This document shows, one piece after another, positions 1 to 7,914 of a stretch of DNA of 64,000 bases. The notes beneath the pieces were generated by a model that worked only from the letters and a program-made list of their open reading frames with translations, was not told the DNA's origin and did no database searches. The translations under genes and the position numbers were made by a program. Source of the DNA: Pelomonas sp. CA6 (GTDB taxonomy: Bacteria; Pseudomonadota; Gammaproteobacteria; Burkholderiales; Burkholderiaceae_C); NCBI RefSeq assembly GCF_022549225.1, contig NZ_JAKZFD010000001.1, forward strand, positions 248,001 through 312,000, read 5' to 3'. Every line of letters starts with the position of its first letter. Position 1 is the stretch's first letter.

Positions 1-46
1 CCGTGCGGGCTGGCCGCGACATGGAGCAAGGAGGGCATGGCGCGGC

Positions 47-508
47 TCAGGCGGGCAGCGGCTGGTTGAATCGCAGCGCGCTGGCCAGCAGCCCCATGCG
101 GAAGTAGAAGCGCTGGCCCAGCGCATTGCTCAGCGGCGTGTCCAGCACCAGCTTGCCGCATCCCAGGCGGGGCGCCAGCTCGCGCAGATGACGGATCAGA
201 CGCTCGCCGTGGCCGCGGCTGCGCAGGCGCTGGTCGGTGACGAGGTCGTCCAGGTAGAGGAAGCGGCCATGCACCAGGTTCTCCTGCACGCGGTAGCCGG
301 CTAGCGCTTCTGGTTGGAGGTCGCCGCCCGCGTCTTCGCGGTAGAGCGCGACGAGCCGATAGCCCTCGGCCGACTGGCGCCGCCACCGCTGCAAAAACTC
401 CTCGGCCGAGGCCAGGTGCGGGCGCAGCTGGGCCATCAGCGGGAACAGCGCCAGCACCTCGTCCTCCCGCTCCACCTCGCGCAGCAACGGCGCGTCGGCG
501 GCGCTCAT
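47..508 (-). CDS. GNAT family N-acetyltransferase
   Basis: A 153-residue single-domain acetyltransferase of the GNAT fold, expected to move an acetyl group from acetyl-CoA to an unknown amine. The acetyl-CoA pyrophosphate loop is visible as RLRSRGHGERLIRHL (about residues 94-108, the Q/R-x-x-G-x-G/A pattern), followed by the usual C-terminal segment ending in a G-Q-R-F-Y-F stretch (residues 131-136). Its start codon overlaps the stop of the AhpD-like gene by 4 bases (ATGA), so the two are probably translated from one mRNA. The substrate cannot be told from sequence. Confidence 0.85.
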   Translation of the reverse strand: MSAADAPLLREVEREDEVLALFPLMAQLRPHLASAEEFLQRWRRQSAEGYRLVALYREDAGGDLQPEALAGYRVQENLVHGRFLYLDDLVTDQRLRSRGHGERLIRHLRELAPRLGCGKLVLDTPLSNALGQRFYFRMGLLASALRFNQPLPA

Positions 509-999
509 CCCTGGGCTCCGTCGGCCAGCCGTTCCGCCGGGATGGGCGGCGCGAAACGCAGGCCGCCGGCCAGGCGGTTCCAGGCGTTGATGGCCGCGAT
601 GGCGCTGCTCAGGAAGGCGATCTCGCTGGCGCTGAACTGGGCCTGCAGCTGCGCGTAGACGGCGTCGGACGGCGGGGCCTCGCCCATGCGCGTCAGCGCA
701 TCGGTCCAGGCCAGCGCGGCGCGTTCGCGCGGCGTGAAGAGGTCCACCTCTTCCCAGACATGGACGAGGTCGATCTTGGCCGGCGCCAGGCCCAGCTTGC
801 GCGCCAGGTTCAGGTGGAACTGCAGGCAGAAGGCGCAGCCGTTGAGCTGCGAGGCGCGCAGCTTGATCAGCTCGGTCAGCGGCTTCTCCAGCCCCGAGGC
901 GTCCACCGCCTGGCCCAGCGCGCGCAGCGCGGTGATCACGGCCGGCGCGGCCTTTTCGAACGTGGCCCAGTCCTGGCGGGCGGCATGGGGCGTGTGCAT
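505..999 (-). CDS. carboxymuconolactone decarboxylase / AhpD-like alkylhydroperoxidase family protein
   Basis: A 164-residue protein of the CMD/AhpD family. The redox motif C-A-F-C (Cys55 and Cys58) is followed by His62, the E-x(11)-C-x-x-C-x(3)-H arrangement of peroxidase-type family members, so a thiol-based peroxidase role is more likely than true decarboxylation of carboxymuconolactone. It is the first gene of a two-gene minus-strand unit with the GNAT downstream. It is transcribed away from a MarR regulator, and the 64-bp gap between them holds a palindrome that could be the operator. Physiological substrate is unknown. Confidence 0.85.
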   Translation of the reverse strand: MHTPHAARQDWATFEKAAPAVITALRALGQAVDASGLEKPLTELIKLRASQLNGCAFCLQFHLNLARKLGLAPAKIDLVHVWEEVDLFTPRERAALAWTDALTRMGEAPPSDAVYAQLQAQFSASEIAFLSSAIAAINAWNRLAGGLRFAPPIPAERLADGAQG

Positions 1000-1024
1000 G
1001 CGACGGTACTCCTTGGTGAATGTT

Positions 1025-1054
1025 AGAATTCGAACATTCTCAGTGTATTCGAAC
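1025..1054. promoter_or_regulatory. candidate MarR operator between divergent ahpD-like and marR genes
   Basis: AGAAT (1025-1029) and ATTCT (1036-1040) form a 16-bp inverted repeat with a 6-base centre. An 8-base direct repeat ATTCGAAC occurs at 1028-1035 and again at 1047-1054, 19 bp apart. The site is in the divergent intergenic region of a MarR gene, where autoregulatory operators of this family normally lie. The assignment is inference. Confidence 0.45.
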
Positions 1055-1063
1055 TCTTACATC

Positions 1064-1546
1064 ATGCGCAAGGCCGACGACCCGCGACCCGAGATTCCCG
1101 CCATCGGCGAAGGCCGGCGTGGCGAGCAGGGCCATATCGGCTACCTGCTGCGCCAGGCGCATGCCGCGCATCGCATCCGCATGGAAAAGGCGCTGGCCGC
1201 GGCCGGCGCGACGCTGCCGCAGTTTTCGGTGCTGACCATGCTGGCGGCCTATCCCGGTGCCTCCGGCGCGGAGCTGGCGCGGCTGTCGCTGCTGACGCCG
1301 CAGACCATGAGCGTGATCGTCGCCAACCTGGAGAGGGCGGGCTGGGTGCAGCGCCGCCCGCATCCCCAGCATGGCCGCATTCAGCTGATCGAGATCAGCG
1401 CCGAGGGCCGCAAGCGCCTGGCCCAGTGCAAGGCCGCGGTGGCGCCGGTGGAAGCCAGCCTGCTGGACGGTCTGGGCGAGCGCGAGGAAAAGGCCGTGCG
1501 GCGCTGGCTGGTGCAGGTGGCGCTGGGCGAGGGCGGTGGCGACTGA
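1064..1546 (+). CDS. MarR family transcriptional regulator
   Basis: A 160-residue winged-helix regulator. The helix-turn-helix spans about residues 50-85 (GASGAELARLSLLTPQTMS followed by VIVANLERAGWVQR) and the wing carries the family's D/H-x-R pattern in HPQHGRIQLIEIS. Start ATG at 1064 lies just after the intergenic palindrome; in-frame codons further upstream would run through that gap and into the divergent gene. It has no cysteine in the first helix, so it does not look like an OhrR-type peroxide sensor even though it faces an AhpD-like gene. It probably represses both itself and the divergent ahpD-GNAT unit; the ligand is unknown. Confidence 0.9.
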   Translation: MRKADDPRPEIPAIGEGRRGEQGHIGYLLRQAHAAHRIRMEKALAAAGATLPQFSVLTMLAAYPGASGAELARLSLLTPQTMSVIVANLERAGWVQRRPHPQHGRIQLIEISAEGRKRLAQCKAAVAPVEASLLDGLGEREEKAVRRWLVQVALGEGGGD

Positions 1547-1580
1547 ACCGCGCCGCGGGTCACGCCCTGCGCTTGGCCTG

Positions 1581-2093
1581 CTACAGCGCCAGGCTCCAGG
1601 TCTGGCTCCGCTGGTCCTGGCCGAAGCGGTGCTGGGCCTCCTCGGCGATCAGGCGGAAGCCGGCGTGCTCATAGAGCCGGCGCGCATCGACCAGCCGGCT
1701 GCTGGTCCATAGCTGCATCTGGCGATAGCCCGCCGCGCGCGCGAAGCACAGCGCCTCGTCCAGCAGCGCGCGCCCCAGGCCCTGGCCGCGCGCGTCGGCC
1801 TCGACGTAGAGCAGGCGCAGCTGCGCGGTGGTTTCGTCGCGGCGCGTCACGAAGACCGCGCCCAGCACCTCGCCGTGGCGCTCGGCGATCCAGCCGCGCT
1901 CGCAGCGTGGGTCCCGGTCGCGCGCGAAGGCCGCGACGATCCCGGCCACCAGCGCCTCGAAATCGGCGTTCAGCCCGTACTCCTGGGCATAGATCCGGCC
2001 GTGGCGGCGCACCACATGGTCCAGGTCCGCGGGCCGGGGCTCGCGCAGCACCAGGCCTGCGTGGCCCCCCAGGGGGACGGACTCCTCCGGCAT
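1581..2093 (-). CDS. GNAT family N-acetyltransferase
   Basis: A 170-residue acetyltransferase. The acetyl-CoA loop is DARGQGLGRALLDEAL (Q/R-x-x-G-x-G/A), preceded by the beta-strand LRLLYVEADA and followed by a YRQMQLWTSS strand and a YEHAGFR motif, the standard GNAT order. Start chosen at ATG 2093; the reading frame stays open much further upstream (to 2933) but that part overlaps a signal-peptide gene on the other strand and looks like shadow coding. Architecture resembles MarR-associated single-domain acetyltransferases. Substrate unknown. It converges with the MarR gene. Confidence 0.85.
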   Translation of the reverse strand: MPEESVPLGGHAGLVLREPRPADLDHVVRRHGRIYAQEYGLNADFEALVAGIVAAFARDRDPRCERGWIAERHGEVLGAVFVTRRDETTAQLRLLYVEADARGQGLGRALLDEALCFARAAGYRQMQLWTSSRLVDARRLYEHAGFRLIAEEAQHRFGQDQRSQTWSLAL

Positions 2094-2336
2094 CGGCACT
2101 CCTGCAGCTTGTCCGGCTTCTGTTGTAGGGGCCGGCGCAGGGCGGCACAAGCCGGGGTGATCCCGCACGCGCCGCGCCAGCGCGTAGGCGGCAACTACCC
2201 AGGCCCGCAGTTGTGATGGCCTTGCGGTCGGTCCAAGCTGCCGGCACGCCCCGACCTCAGGCCCGGAGCGGGCCGGACGGGGGGCGCCCGATCCACCTTG
2301 AATGCCATGACGACCGTCTCGCAGGGGAGATTCCTG

Positions 2337-2903
2337 ATGAAAACGACCATTTACCTGGCGGTGCTGTCCGCCGCCATCCTCGTGGCCCTGGGGGCCGATG
2401 CGCAGGCCCAGGAGCCGCCGCGCACGGAGCCGGCCATGTCGGCCATGCCCAGCCCGTCCAGCCTGAGCCAGCCCTTGCCGGCGCCGCCGACCGCCGCCGA
2501 AGCGCCGGGCAGCCTGCGCGCCCCGGCCCCGCCGCTGACGCAGATGTGGGTGTATGCGGTGGGCTCGTCCAACTGCAACTGGGAGTACACGGCCGGTCGG
2601 TCCGTGACCAGCTGCAACCATGGCGGGGCGCAGCTGCGCGCCGCGGTGCTGGAGATAGGCTATGGCAGCGCCCGCGTCGCGTGGATGAACGGGGGCGTGC
2701 TGCCCGCGTCGGCGCGGTATGCGTCCACGCCGGTCTGCGTGACCGGCGGCTCCTACACCTGGCCCTGCACCCCTGGGCAGACCGTGGTGGGCTTCCTGAA
2801 CGAGTACAACCTGGACGGCCACCAGAGCGGGCTGTTCCGCTACCAGAACACGTCGACCAATTCGCCGTGGAACACCCTCGCGGTGCAAATCAGCATTCTC
2901 TGA
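2337..2903 (+). CDS. secreted hypothetical protein with proline-rich linker and paired cysteines
   Basis: 188 residues. Start ATG 2337 is set by an AGGGGAGA ribosome-binding site 6 bases upstream; earlier in-frame starts lack one. Residues 1-25 are a clear Sec signal peptide (MKTTIYLAVLSAAILVALG, cleavage expected after ADAQA). Residues 26-80 are rich in Pro/Ala/Ser and probably form a linker. The remaining domain of about 105 residues has four cysteines in two pairs (C-x(12)-C and C-x(9)-C) and many aromatic and glycine residues, which suggests a small disulfide-stabilised beta-rich domain acting in the periplasm or outside the cell. I do not recognise the family. Confidence 0.75.
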   Translation: MKTTIYLAVLSAAILVALGADAQAQEPPRTEPAMSAMPSPSSLSQPLPAPPTAAEAPGSLRAPAPPLTQMWVYAVGSSNCNWEYTAGRSVTSCNHGGAQLRAAVLEIGYGSARVAWMNGGVLPASARYASTPVCVTGGSYTWPCTPGQTVVGFLNEYNLDGHQSGLFRYQNTSTNSPWNTLAVQISIL

Positions 2904-2934
2904 TCCGGCGACGATCGAAGGCGCCACGGCCACG

Positions 2935-2953
2935 GCCGGGGCGGGACCCCGGC
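2935..2953. terminator. hairpin between convergent genes
   Basis: A perfect 7-bp stem GCCGGGG / CCCCGGC with a 5-base loop lies between two convergent genes, where a shared terminator is expected. There is no T-run on either side, so it is only a terminator-like hairpin. Confidence 0.35.
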
Positions 2954-2964
2954 ACGGCGCCGTC

Positions 2965-3435
2965 CTAGGCGCGCAGGTCCAGGCCCTGGCCCTGCTGCTG
3001 GCCCATGATGCGCAGCGCCGACTGCAGCATCTTCATCGTGGCCGTGTCGTTGTTCGCGCGCGCGAACGCGAGGCCATCCTGGGCGTGTTGTCGGAAGTCC
3101 ATGCGCTCGCCATCGGTCTCGGCCGGCACTTCGCCGGTGCCGCCGGACACGGGCATCTTCAGGGTCATCGCCATGAAGGGAAAGCTGTCGTCCAGCGAGA
3201 GCTTGCCCTGGCTCAGCTGCGCGTTGACCCATTCGCGCAGGTCCTGGCGCGTCATGCGGCTGAAGTCCACGGACGCCGCGGCGCCCGCATCGCTGCGCGC
3301 GCCGGCCGCCGTGCCGGCGGCGTTGCGCTCGTCATCGGCCGCGGCCGAGGCGGGTTTCCTGGCGGCGCCGGCCGCCGCGGACGGGGATGCGCGCTGCGCT
3401 GCATACAGCGCGCTCGCTCCGGTGTCGATCTTCAT
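2965..3435 (-). CDS. conserved hypothetical protein, Ala-rich N-terminus
   Basis: 156 residues, cytoplasmic by appearance (no signal peptide or membrane segment). Start ATG 3435 is preceded by AGGGAGGAACAAGC, a strong ribosome-binding site; a longer in-frame start at 3531 has none. Residues 1-70 are low-complexity Ala/Ser-rich and probably disordered. Residues 70-156 form a compact domain starting MTRQDLREWVNAQLSQGKL and ending with a helix ATMKMLQSALRIM. Similar short proteins of unknown function occur in Burkholderiales and Pseudomonas in my recollection. No function can be assigned. Confidence 0.75.
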   Translation of the reverse strand: MKIDTGASALYAAQRASPSAAAGAARKPASAAADDERNAAGTAAGARSDAGAAASVDFSRMTRQDLREWVNAQLSQGKLSLDDSFPFMAMTLKMPVSGGTGEVPAETDGERMDFRQHAQDGLAFARANNDTATMKMLQSALRIMGQQQGQGLDLRA

Positions 3436-3625
3436 GCTTGTTCCTCCCTGACTGCAGGCGGCCGTGGCGGCGCGCATGCCGGGCCGCGGCCGGATTGCCG
3501 ATGCCTGGGGCCCAGGGTGCCAATCTCTCACGCCCCTTTCGCCACGGAAGCCGCGAACAACGCGCCAAAGCGAGGCCTGTTCGCATGGCGGCCCGCGACG
3601 CCCCGTCTGCCCCTACACTCGGCCC

Positions 3626-3733
3626 ATGTCCTTCGCGTCTGTCGCCCCCGCCTTCGCCCGAGCTGCACGAGCTGCACGAGCCCGTTCGCTCGTGCCGTGC
3701 CCTGCAGGCGAGAGACGCGCGATGAGGACCTAG
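3626..3733 (+). CDS. possible arginine-rich leader peptide
   Basis: A 35-codon open frame upstream of the aminotransferase gene contains seven Arg codons, including three CGA and one each of AGA and AGG, which are normally rare in such GC-rich genomes. A -10-like TACACT (3614-3619) ends 6 bases before the ATG, so a transcript could be leaderless. A perfect 8-bp hairpin (3674-3681 with 3688-3695) falls inside the frame and a strong intrinsic terminator follows its stop. This is the layout of an attenuator leader, and the downstream gene is an ornithine/acetylornithine-type aminotransferase. It may equally be a small terminated RNA or chance; no ribosome-binding site is visible. Confidence 0.3.
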   Translation: MSFASVAPAFARAARAARARSLVPCPAGERRAMRT

Positions 3734-3760
3734 CCAGACAGTCCTCCCCGATCTCCCCCG

Positions 3761-3796
3761 AAAGGCCACGGTTCCCCCCGTGGCCTTTTTGTTTTT
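3761..3796 (+). terminator. intrinsic terminator upstream of the ArgD-type aminotransferase
   Basis: Perfect 11-bp stem AAAGGCCACGG (3761-3771) / CCGTGGCCTTT (3778-3788) with a 6-base loop, followed by TTGTTTTT. It is a textbook Rho-independent terminator and it stands in front of, not behind, a coding gene: the nearest upstream gene is on the other strand. It therefore ends either a small RNA/leader transcript or acts as an attenuator for the aminotransferase. Confidence 0.8.
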
Positions 3797-3832
3797 CCAC
3801 CCACCCCCCAAGCCTTTGAAAGGACCCGACGG

Positions 3833-5047
3833 ATGCAAGCCCAGCCTCACTCCTCCCTGCCCACCCAGCCGCATCGCCTGATGCCCATCACCGAGCGTCC
3901 CGCCGAGGTGTTCGTGCGTGGCGACGGCGCCTGGCTGTGGGATGCCGCCGGCCGGCGCTACCTGGACTGGCTGCAGGGGTGGGCCGTCAACGCGCTGGGC
4001 CACTGTCCACCGCAGCTGGCCCGGGCGCTGCAGGCCCAGGCCGGGCTGCTGCTGACGCCCAGCCCGGCGCTGTACAACCTGCCGTCGCTGCAACTGGCCG
4101 AGCGGCTGTGCGCGGCCAGCGGCATGCACCAGGCCTTCTTCGGCAGCACGGGGGCCGAGGCGAATGAATGCGCGATCAAGCTGGCACGCAAATGGGGGCG
4201 TCTGCATCGGGCGGGGGCGGCCGAGATCATCACCTTCGAGAACGGCTTCCACGGCCGCAACCTGGCCACCATGGCGGCCAGCGGCAAGCCGGGCTGGGAC
4301 GAGCTCTTCCCGCCGCGCATGCCCGGTTTCGCGAAGGCGCGGCTCAACGACCTGGCCTCGGTGCGCGCGCTGCTGAGCGAGCGCAGCGTGGCCGTGATGC
4401 TGGAGCCGGTGCAGGGCGAGGCCGGCGTGCGCCCGGCGACGCGCGAGTTCTTGCAGGCGCTGCGCGCGCTGTGCGACGAGCACGGCCTGCTGCTGATCTT
4501 CGACGAGGTGCAGACGGGCTGCGGGCGGCTGGGCCAGCTCTTCGGCTTCCAGCATTTCGGCGTCACGCCGGACATCCTCACGCTGGGCAAGGGGCTGGGC
4601 GGCGGCGTGCCCATTTCGGCGGTGCTGGCGCAGGCTCATGCCTGCGTGTTCCAGCATGGCGACCAGGGCGGCACCTATGCCGGCAATCCGCTGATGGCCG
4701 CGGCCAGCCTGGCGGTGATGGAGGAGATCGGCCGCCCCGAGTTCCTCGCCGGCGTGCGCGCCCGCGGCGAGCAGCTGCGCCAGGGGCTGCTCGCCTTCTC
4801 GGCGCGCCATGGCCTGGGCGAGGTGCGTGGCGAGGGCCTGTTGATGGCGCTGGAACTGGGCAGCGATTGCGCCGCCGCGGTCGTCCGCGAGGCCCGCCAG
4901 CAGGGGCTGTTGCTCAACGCGGCCCGGCCGCACTGCCTGCGCTTCATGCCGCGTCTGAACAGCAGCGTGGAAGAAATTGCGCTGGGCCTGGAGCTGCTGG
5001 AGGCGGCGTGGCAGGCGCAGGCCGCCACGGCGGCGCCGCTCAACTGA
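3833..5047 (+). CDS. argD: class III PLP aminotransferase, acetylornithine transaminase type
   Basis: 404 residues, the size of ArgD. It should interconvert N-acetylornithine (or N-succinyldiaminopimelate/ornithine-like substrates) and the semialdehyde with 2-oxoglutarate/glutamate in arginine synthesis. Visible fold-I class III marks are the cofactor phosphate loop FFGSTGAEANECAIKLAR (residues 101-118), the substrate loop NGFHGRN, the strand LIFDEVQTGCGR with the PLP-pyridine Asp, and the PLP lysine in LTLGKGLGGG (Lys253). An AAAGGA ribosome-binding site lies 9 bases before ATG 3833. The gene is not in an arg operon here and stands behind a terminator that may attenuate it. Ornithine or other omega-amino acid aminotransferase activity is possible. 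Confidence 0.85.
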   Translation: MQAQPHSSLPTQPHRLMPITERPAEVFVRGDGAWLWDAAGRRYLDWLQGWAVNALGHCPPQLARALQAQAGLLLTPSPALYNLPSLQLAERLCAASGMHQAFFGSTGAEANECAIKLARKWGRLHRAGAAEIITFENGFHGRNLATMAASGKPGWDELFPPRMPGFAKARLNDLASVRALLSERSVAVMLEPVQGEAGVRPATREFLQALRALCDEHGLLLIFDEVQTGCGRLGQLFGFQHFGVTPDILTLGKGLGGGVPISAVLAQAHACVFQHGDQGGTYAGNPLMAAASLAVMEEIGRPEFLAGVRARGEQLRQGLLAFSARHGLGEVRGEGLLMALELGSDCAAAVVREARQQGLLLNAARPHCLRFMPRLNSSVEEIALGLELLEAAWQAQAATAAPLN

Positions 5048-5080
5048 ACGGGCGCGCGCGGCCAGGGCGGTGATCCGGCC

Positions 5081-5416
5081 TCAGGGCCTGCCCTGGTTGC
5101 GGCTCCAGAGATCGCCCATGGTGATGGCCGAGTCGGCGACGTCGGCCATCATCAGCGCCATCTCCTTCGCGACGCGCGTGAGCACGGCCACCACCAGGCC
5201 CAGCAGCACACCGCCGGCATAGCCCAGCACGCCATAGCCGCTGGTGCTGGAAAGCAGGCTGCCCAGGCCCAGCGCCGCGCCAACGGCGCTCAGATAGCCC
5301 AGGCCGGTGAACACGCTCACCATGACACGGAAGGTGGGATAGGCGCTGTTGCTGCGGATGCGTTGCAGGAAGGGGTGCGGATGCGGCAGCGTGCCGCGCG
5401 GCAGATTCGTCGTCAT
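5081..5416 (-). CDS. small membrane protein, DUF4282-like
   Basis: 111 residues. Start chosen at ATG 5416 (MTTNLPRG); the frame remains open to 5530 but the extra part is not protein-like. A cytosolic N-terminus of about 30 residues is followed by two hydrophobic segments (about residues 30-55, FTGLGYLSAVGAALGLGSLL, and 62-82, GYAGGVLLGLVVAVLTRV) and a short polar C-terminus (MALMMADVADSAI). The two-helix layout with a conserved R-V-A-x-E after the second helix resembles DUF4282 proteins. Function unknown. It diverges from the dynamin operon. Confidence 0.65.
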   Translation of the reverse strand: MTTNLPRGTLPHPHPFLQRIRSNSAYPTFRVMVSVFTGLGYLSAVGAALGLGSLLSSTSGYGVLGYAGGVLLGLVVAVLTRVAKEMALMMADVADSAITMGDLWSRNQGRP

Positions 5417-5661
5417 CGCGGCAGTCTCGCCGTGGCGCCGCGCGGACGGATCAGGGTTTGTGCGGAATTTCCCCCAAGGGGGTGATGGGCCGCGTCTCTC
5501 GGGCGCGAGGGCCGCGAACGGTCTGCGCACAGCGGCACGCGCCGAGCGTGATCAGATTGGCAGATGCGCTGCGCGCGGCGTGAAATCCGGCGCCGCCGCG
5601 GCGCGCAGAATCGAGAATCACCGGCCGGGGTCGCCGGGGTGGTTCCAGGGAGCGCAGGTCT

Positions 5662-6228
5662 TTGAACTCAGCAGGGCAGGAATTCAACCGCTTGTATGCC
5701 GACGTGGCGCAAAGCATCGCGGCCGCGATTGCCGAGATCGGCGGGATCGAGGTCGAGCACCCGCAAGGCAAACAGGAACTCGGCGCCATGATGGCGCGGC
5801 TGCAAGTCATCCAGGCGCGCTTCAACCAGGAGCTGGACCTGCTGGGGGAGCAGGCCGAATGGGACCGCTTCACGATGGCGTTCTTTGGCGAGACCAATGC
5901 CGGCAAGAGCACGCTGATCGAATCGCTGCGCATCCTGTTCCGCGAGGACTCGCGCCAGCAGCTGCTGCAGGCCCAGGGCCATGACCTGGATCGGTACGAG
6001 CAGGCGCTGGCCGACCATGCGGCGACCTTGCGCGACGGGCTGGGCCGGCTCTATGCCCAGTACGGCGCCGAGCTGACGGAGCTGCACCAGCGCGCCGAGG
6101 CGCTGGCGCGCATCCTCGGGCGGGAAGATCGCGCGCGCCGGCGGCGCATGCAATGGCGGGCGGCCGCGCTGGGCGCGTGCGCCGGCGCGGCGCTGTGCGC
6201 CGCCGTCTTCTGGCTGCTGGGGCGCTGA
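5662..6228 (+). CDS. leoC: LeoC-like half of a split dynamin-like GTPase (P-loop and membrane anchor)
   Basis: 188 residues from a TTG start preceded by AGGGAGCGCAGG. The G1/P-loop GETNAGKS is at residues 76-83 within FFGETNAGKSTLIESLRI, but the chain stops before any switch, G3 or G4 motif. After the P-loop come about 70 residues of predicted coiled coil (LADHAATLRDGL, LTELHQRAEALARI), a basic cluster (RARRRRMQWR) and a C-terminal membrane helix (about 167-187). The missing G3 and G4 motifs are found in the next gene, which starts on the base after this stop codon. ETEC LeoC and LeoB are described as jointly forming one dynamin-like protein, and this pair fits that description. Not a broken gene: both halves keep intact, ordered motifs. 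Confidence 0.8.
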   Translation: MNSAGQEFNRLYADVAQSIAAAIAEIGGIEVEHPQGKQELGAMMARLQVIQARFNQELDLLGEQAEWDRFTMAFFGETNAGKSTLIESLRILFREDSRQQLLQAQGHDLDRYEQALADHAATLRDGLGRLYAQYGAELTELHQRAEALARILGREDRARRRRMQWRAAALGACAGAALCAAVFWLLGR

Positions 6229-7914
6229 ATGGGCGCCGGGGCGTCTTCTTCCGCCGCCGGCCGCGCCGCGGCCATGCCGGATCCGCTGTCGGACCTGCTC
6301 GACCACGCGCTGCCCGCGCTGCAGCAGGCGGCCGTGCAACTGGCGCGCCAGCGCCAGCAGGTCCGCCGCGTCGACGGTCGCATCATCGGCACCGGCGTGG
6401 CCGACTTCACCCAGGGCAACACCGTCTATCCGCTGACGCACGAGGGCCGCTGCTTCCAGCTGATCGACGTGCCCGGCATCGAGGGCGACGAGCAGCGCTA
6501 CGCGCCCCTGGTGCGCGAGGCGGTGGCCAAGGCCCACCTGGTGTTCTACGTCAACGGCACCAACAAGAAGCCGGAGAAGGCCACGGCCGAGCGCATCGGC
6601 GCCTATCTGCGCAGCGGCACCCAGGTCTACGCCATCGTCAACCTGCGCGGCAACGCCGATGCCTATGAGTTCGACGAAGACCGCGAATCCCTGCAACACC
6701 AGAGCGGCGCCCGCAACGCGCTGCGCCAGACCCTGGGCGTGCTGGAGTCGGTGCTGGGCGAGCGGGTGCTGCTGGGCGGGCATTGCGTGCAGGGCCTGCT
6801 GGCCTTTTGCTCGCTGGCCATGGACCCGGACACCGGCCTGACGACCATCCACCCGTCGCGCGAACACGACCTGGTGCGCCAGCAGCGCCACTGCCTCAAG
6901 CACTTCGGCACGCCACGGGCGATGTTCGAGTTCAGCGAGATCGGCGCGATCGCGCAGGTGCTGCATGGCAAGCTGCAGACCTTCCAGCAGGACATCGTCG
7001 AAAGCAACAAGACCAAGGTCCGCGAGCTGCTGGCCGAGAACCTGGAGATCCTGAAGCAGCTGCAGAAGGAGCACCGCGCCTTCATGGCCAAGGTGGACCC
7101 GCAGTTCGAGACCTGCCGCGCCGCCATCGCCGAGGCGCTGAAGAGTTTCGAGCGCCTGGTGGTGGCGGGGCGCGGCAATCTGTGGAACGAGTTCTTCAAC
7201 GAGCTCGCCAGCACCGCGAACGAGATCGTCGAGTCGCACTTCGGCGACAACGACCGCATCCAGCGCGAGATCCAGCGGGCCTTCGAATCCCGGCAGGCCG
7301 CGCTCGCCCAGCAGTTGCGCGACAACCAGGGCGAGCACCTCGCCGGCCTGCGGCAGGGCCTGAGGCAGGCAATGAAGCGGCTGGTGCAGGATGTCCAGCG
7401 CTTCGAGCTCCAGTCGCTGGAGGTCTGCGAGATCGAGGCGCGCGAGCTGGGCTACCAGCCCGTCGCGCTGGACATGAAGCCGGGCCTGGGATCCATCGCG
7501 CTGAACATCGGCTCCTATGCCGCCACGGGCGCCACCATCGGCTCGCCCTTCGGCGGCCTGCCGGGCGCGGCGATCGGGGCCGCGATCGGCGCGGTGCTCG
7601 GCGCGCTGGTCAGCGTCATGCAGCTCTTCGTCAGCCGCGAGAAGCGCGTGCGCCGGGCCCAGGCCCAGGTGCAGGAGCGGCTGGAACAGCTGCGCGGCGA
7701 AGCCCTGCAAGAGTTGGGCGGGGAGGTCCGCGGCCAGCTGATGAAGCCATTGCGCCAGGCGCTGCGCCAGGGCGTGCTGGCCGAGGTCGACGCGCTGCAG
7801 CAGCGCCTGGTCCTGCCGCAGGAGATCGTGCGCGCGCAGATCGCCAACATGAACAAGATACTCAAGCAACTGGACAGGATGCCCCATGGAACCCTTCAGC
7901 CAATTCGACATTGA
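6229..7914 (+). CDS. leoB: LeoB-like half of a split dynamin-like GTPase (G3/G4, stalk and membrane paddle)
   Basis: 561 residues. The ATG directly follows the TGA of the LeoC-like gene. It opens with the rest of a GTPase domain: switch I around DGRIIGTGVADFTQGN (Thr61), G3 as DVPGIEGDE (Asp80-Gly83), and a G4-like NLRGNAD (138-144); there is no P-loop. A long helical region (about 240-410, rich in QLRDNQGE-type heptads) follows, then a hydrophobic glycine-rich stretch (about 425-467, ATGATIGSPFGGLPGAAIG and GAVLGALVSVMQLF) that looks like a membrane-inserting paddle, then returning helices. This is the bacterial dynamin plan. It probably assembles with the LeoC-like protein at the inner membrane. 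Its last 29 bases overlap the next gene. Confidence 0.85.
   Translation: MGAGASSSAAGRAAAMPDPLSDLLDHALPALQQAAVQLARQRQQVRRVDGRIIGTGVADFTQGNTVYPLTHEGRCFQLIDVPGIEGDEQRYAPLVREAVAKAHLVFYVNGTNKKPEKATAERIGAYLRSGTQVYAIVNLRGNADAYEFDEDRESLQHQSGARNALRQTLGVLESVLGERVLLGGHCVQGLLAFCSLAMDPDTGLTTIHPSREHDLVRQQRHCLKHFGTPRAMFEFSEIGAIAQVLHGKLQTFQQDIVESNKTKVRELLAENLEILKQLQKEHRAFMAKVDPQFETCRAAIAEALKSFERLVVAGRGNLWNEFFNELASTANEIVESHFGDNDRIQREIQRAFESRQAALAQQLRDNQGEHLAGLRQGLRQAMKRLVQDVQRFELQSLEVCEIEARELGYQPVALDMKPGLGSIALNIGSYAATGATIGSPFGGLPGAAIGAAIGAVLGALVSVMQLFVSREKRVRRAQAQVQERLEQLRGEALQELGGEVRGQLMKPLRQALRQGVLAEVDALQQRLVLPQEIVRAQIANMNKILKQLDRMPHGTLQPIRH

Noticed and set aside
1581..2933. One 450-residue minus-strand protein.
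   Set aside because: Only the last 170 residues form a GNAT; the upstream part overlaps a plus-strand gene with a signal peptide and ribosome-binding site.
5662..7914. The LeoC/LeoB boundary could be a nonsense mutation in one dynamin gene.
   Set aside because: The stop is followed at once by an ATG, both halves keep intact motifs, the first half ends in a clean membrane helix, and the same split is known in ETEC leoC/leoB.
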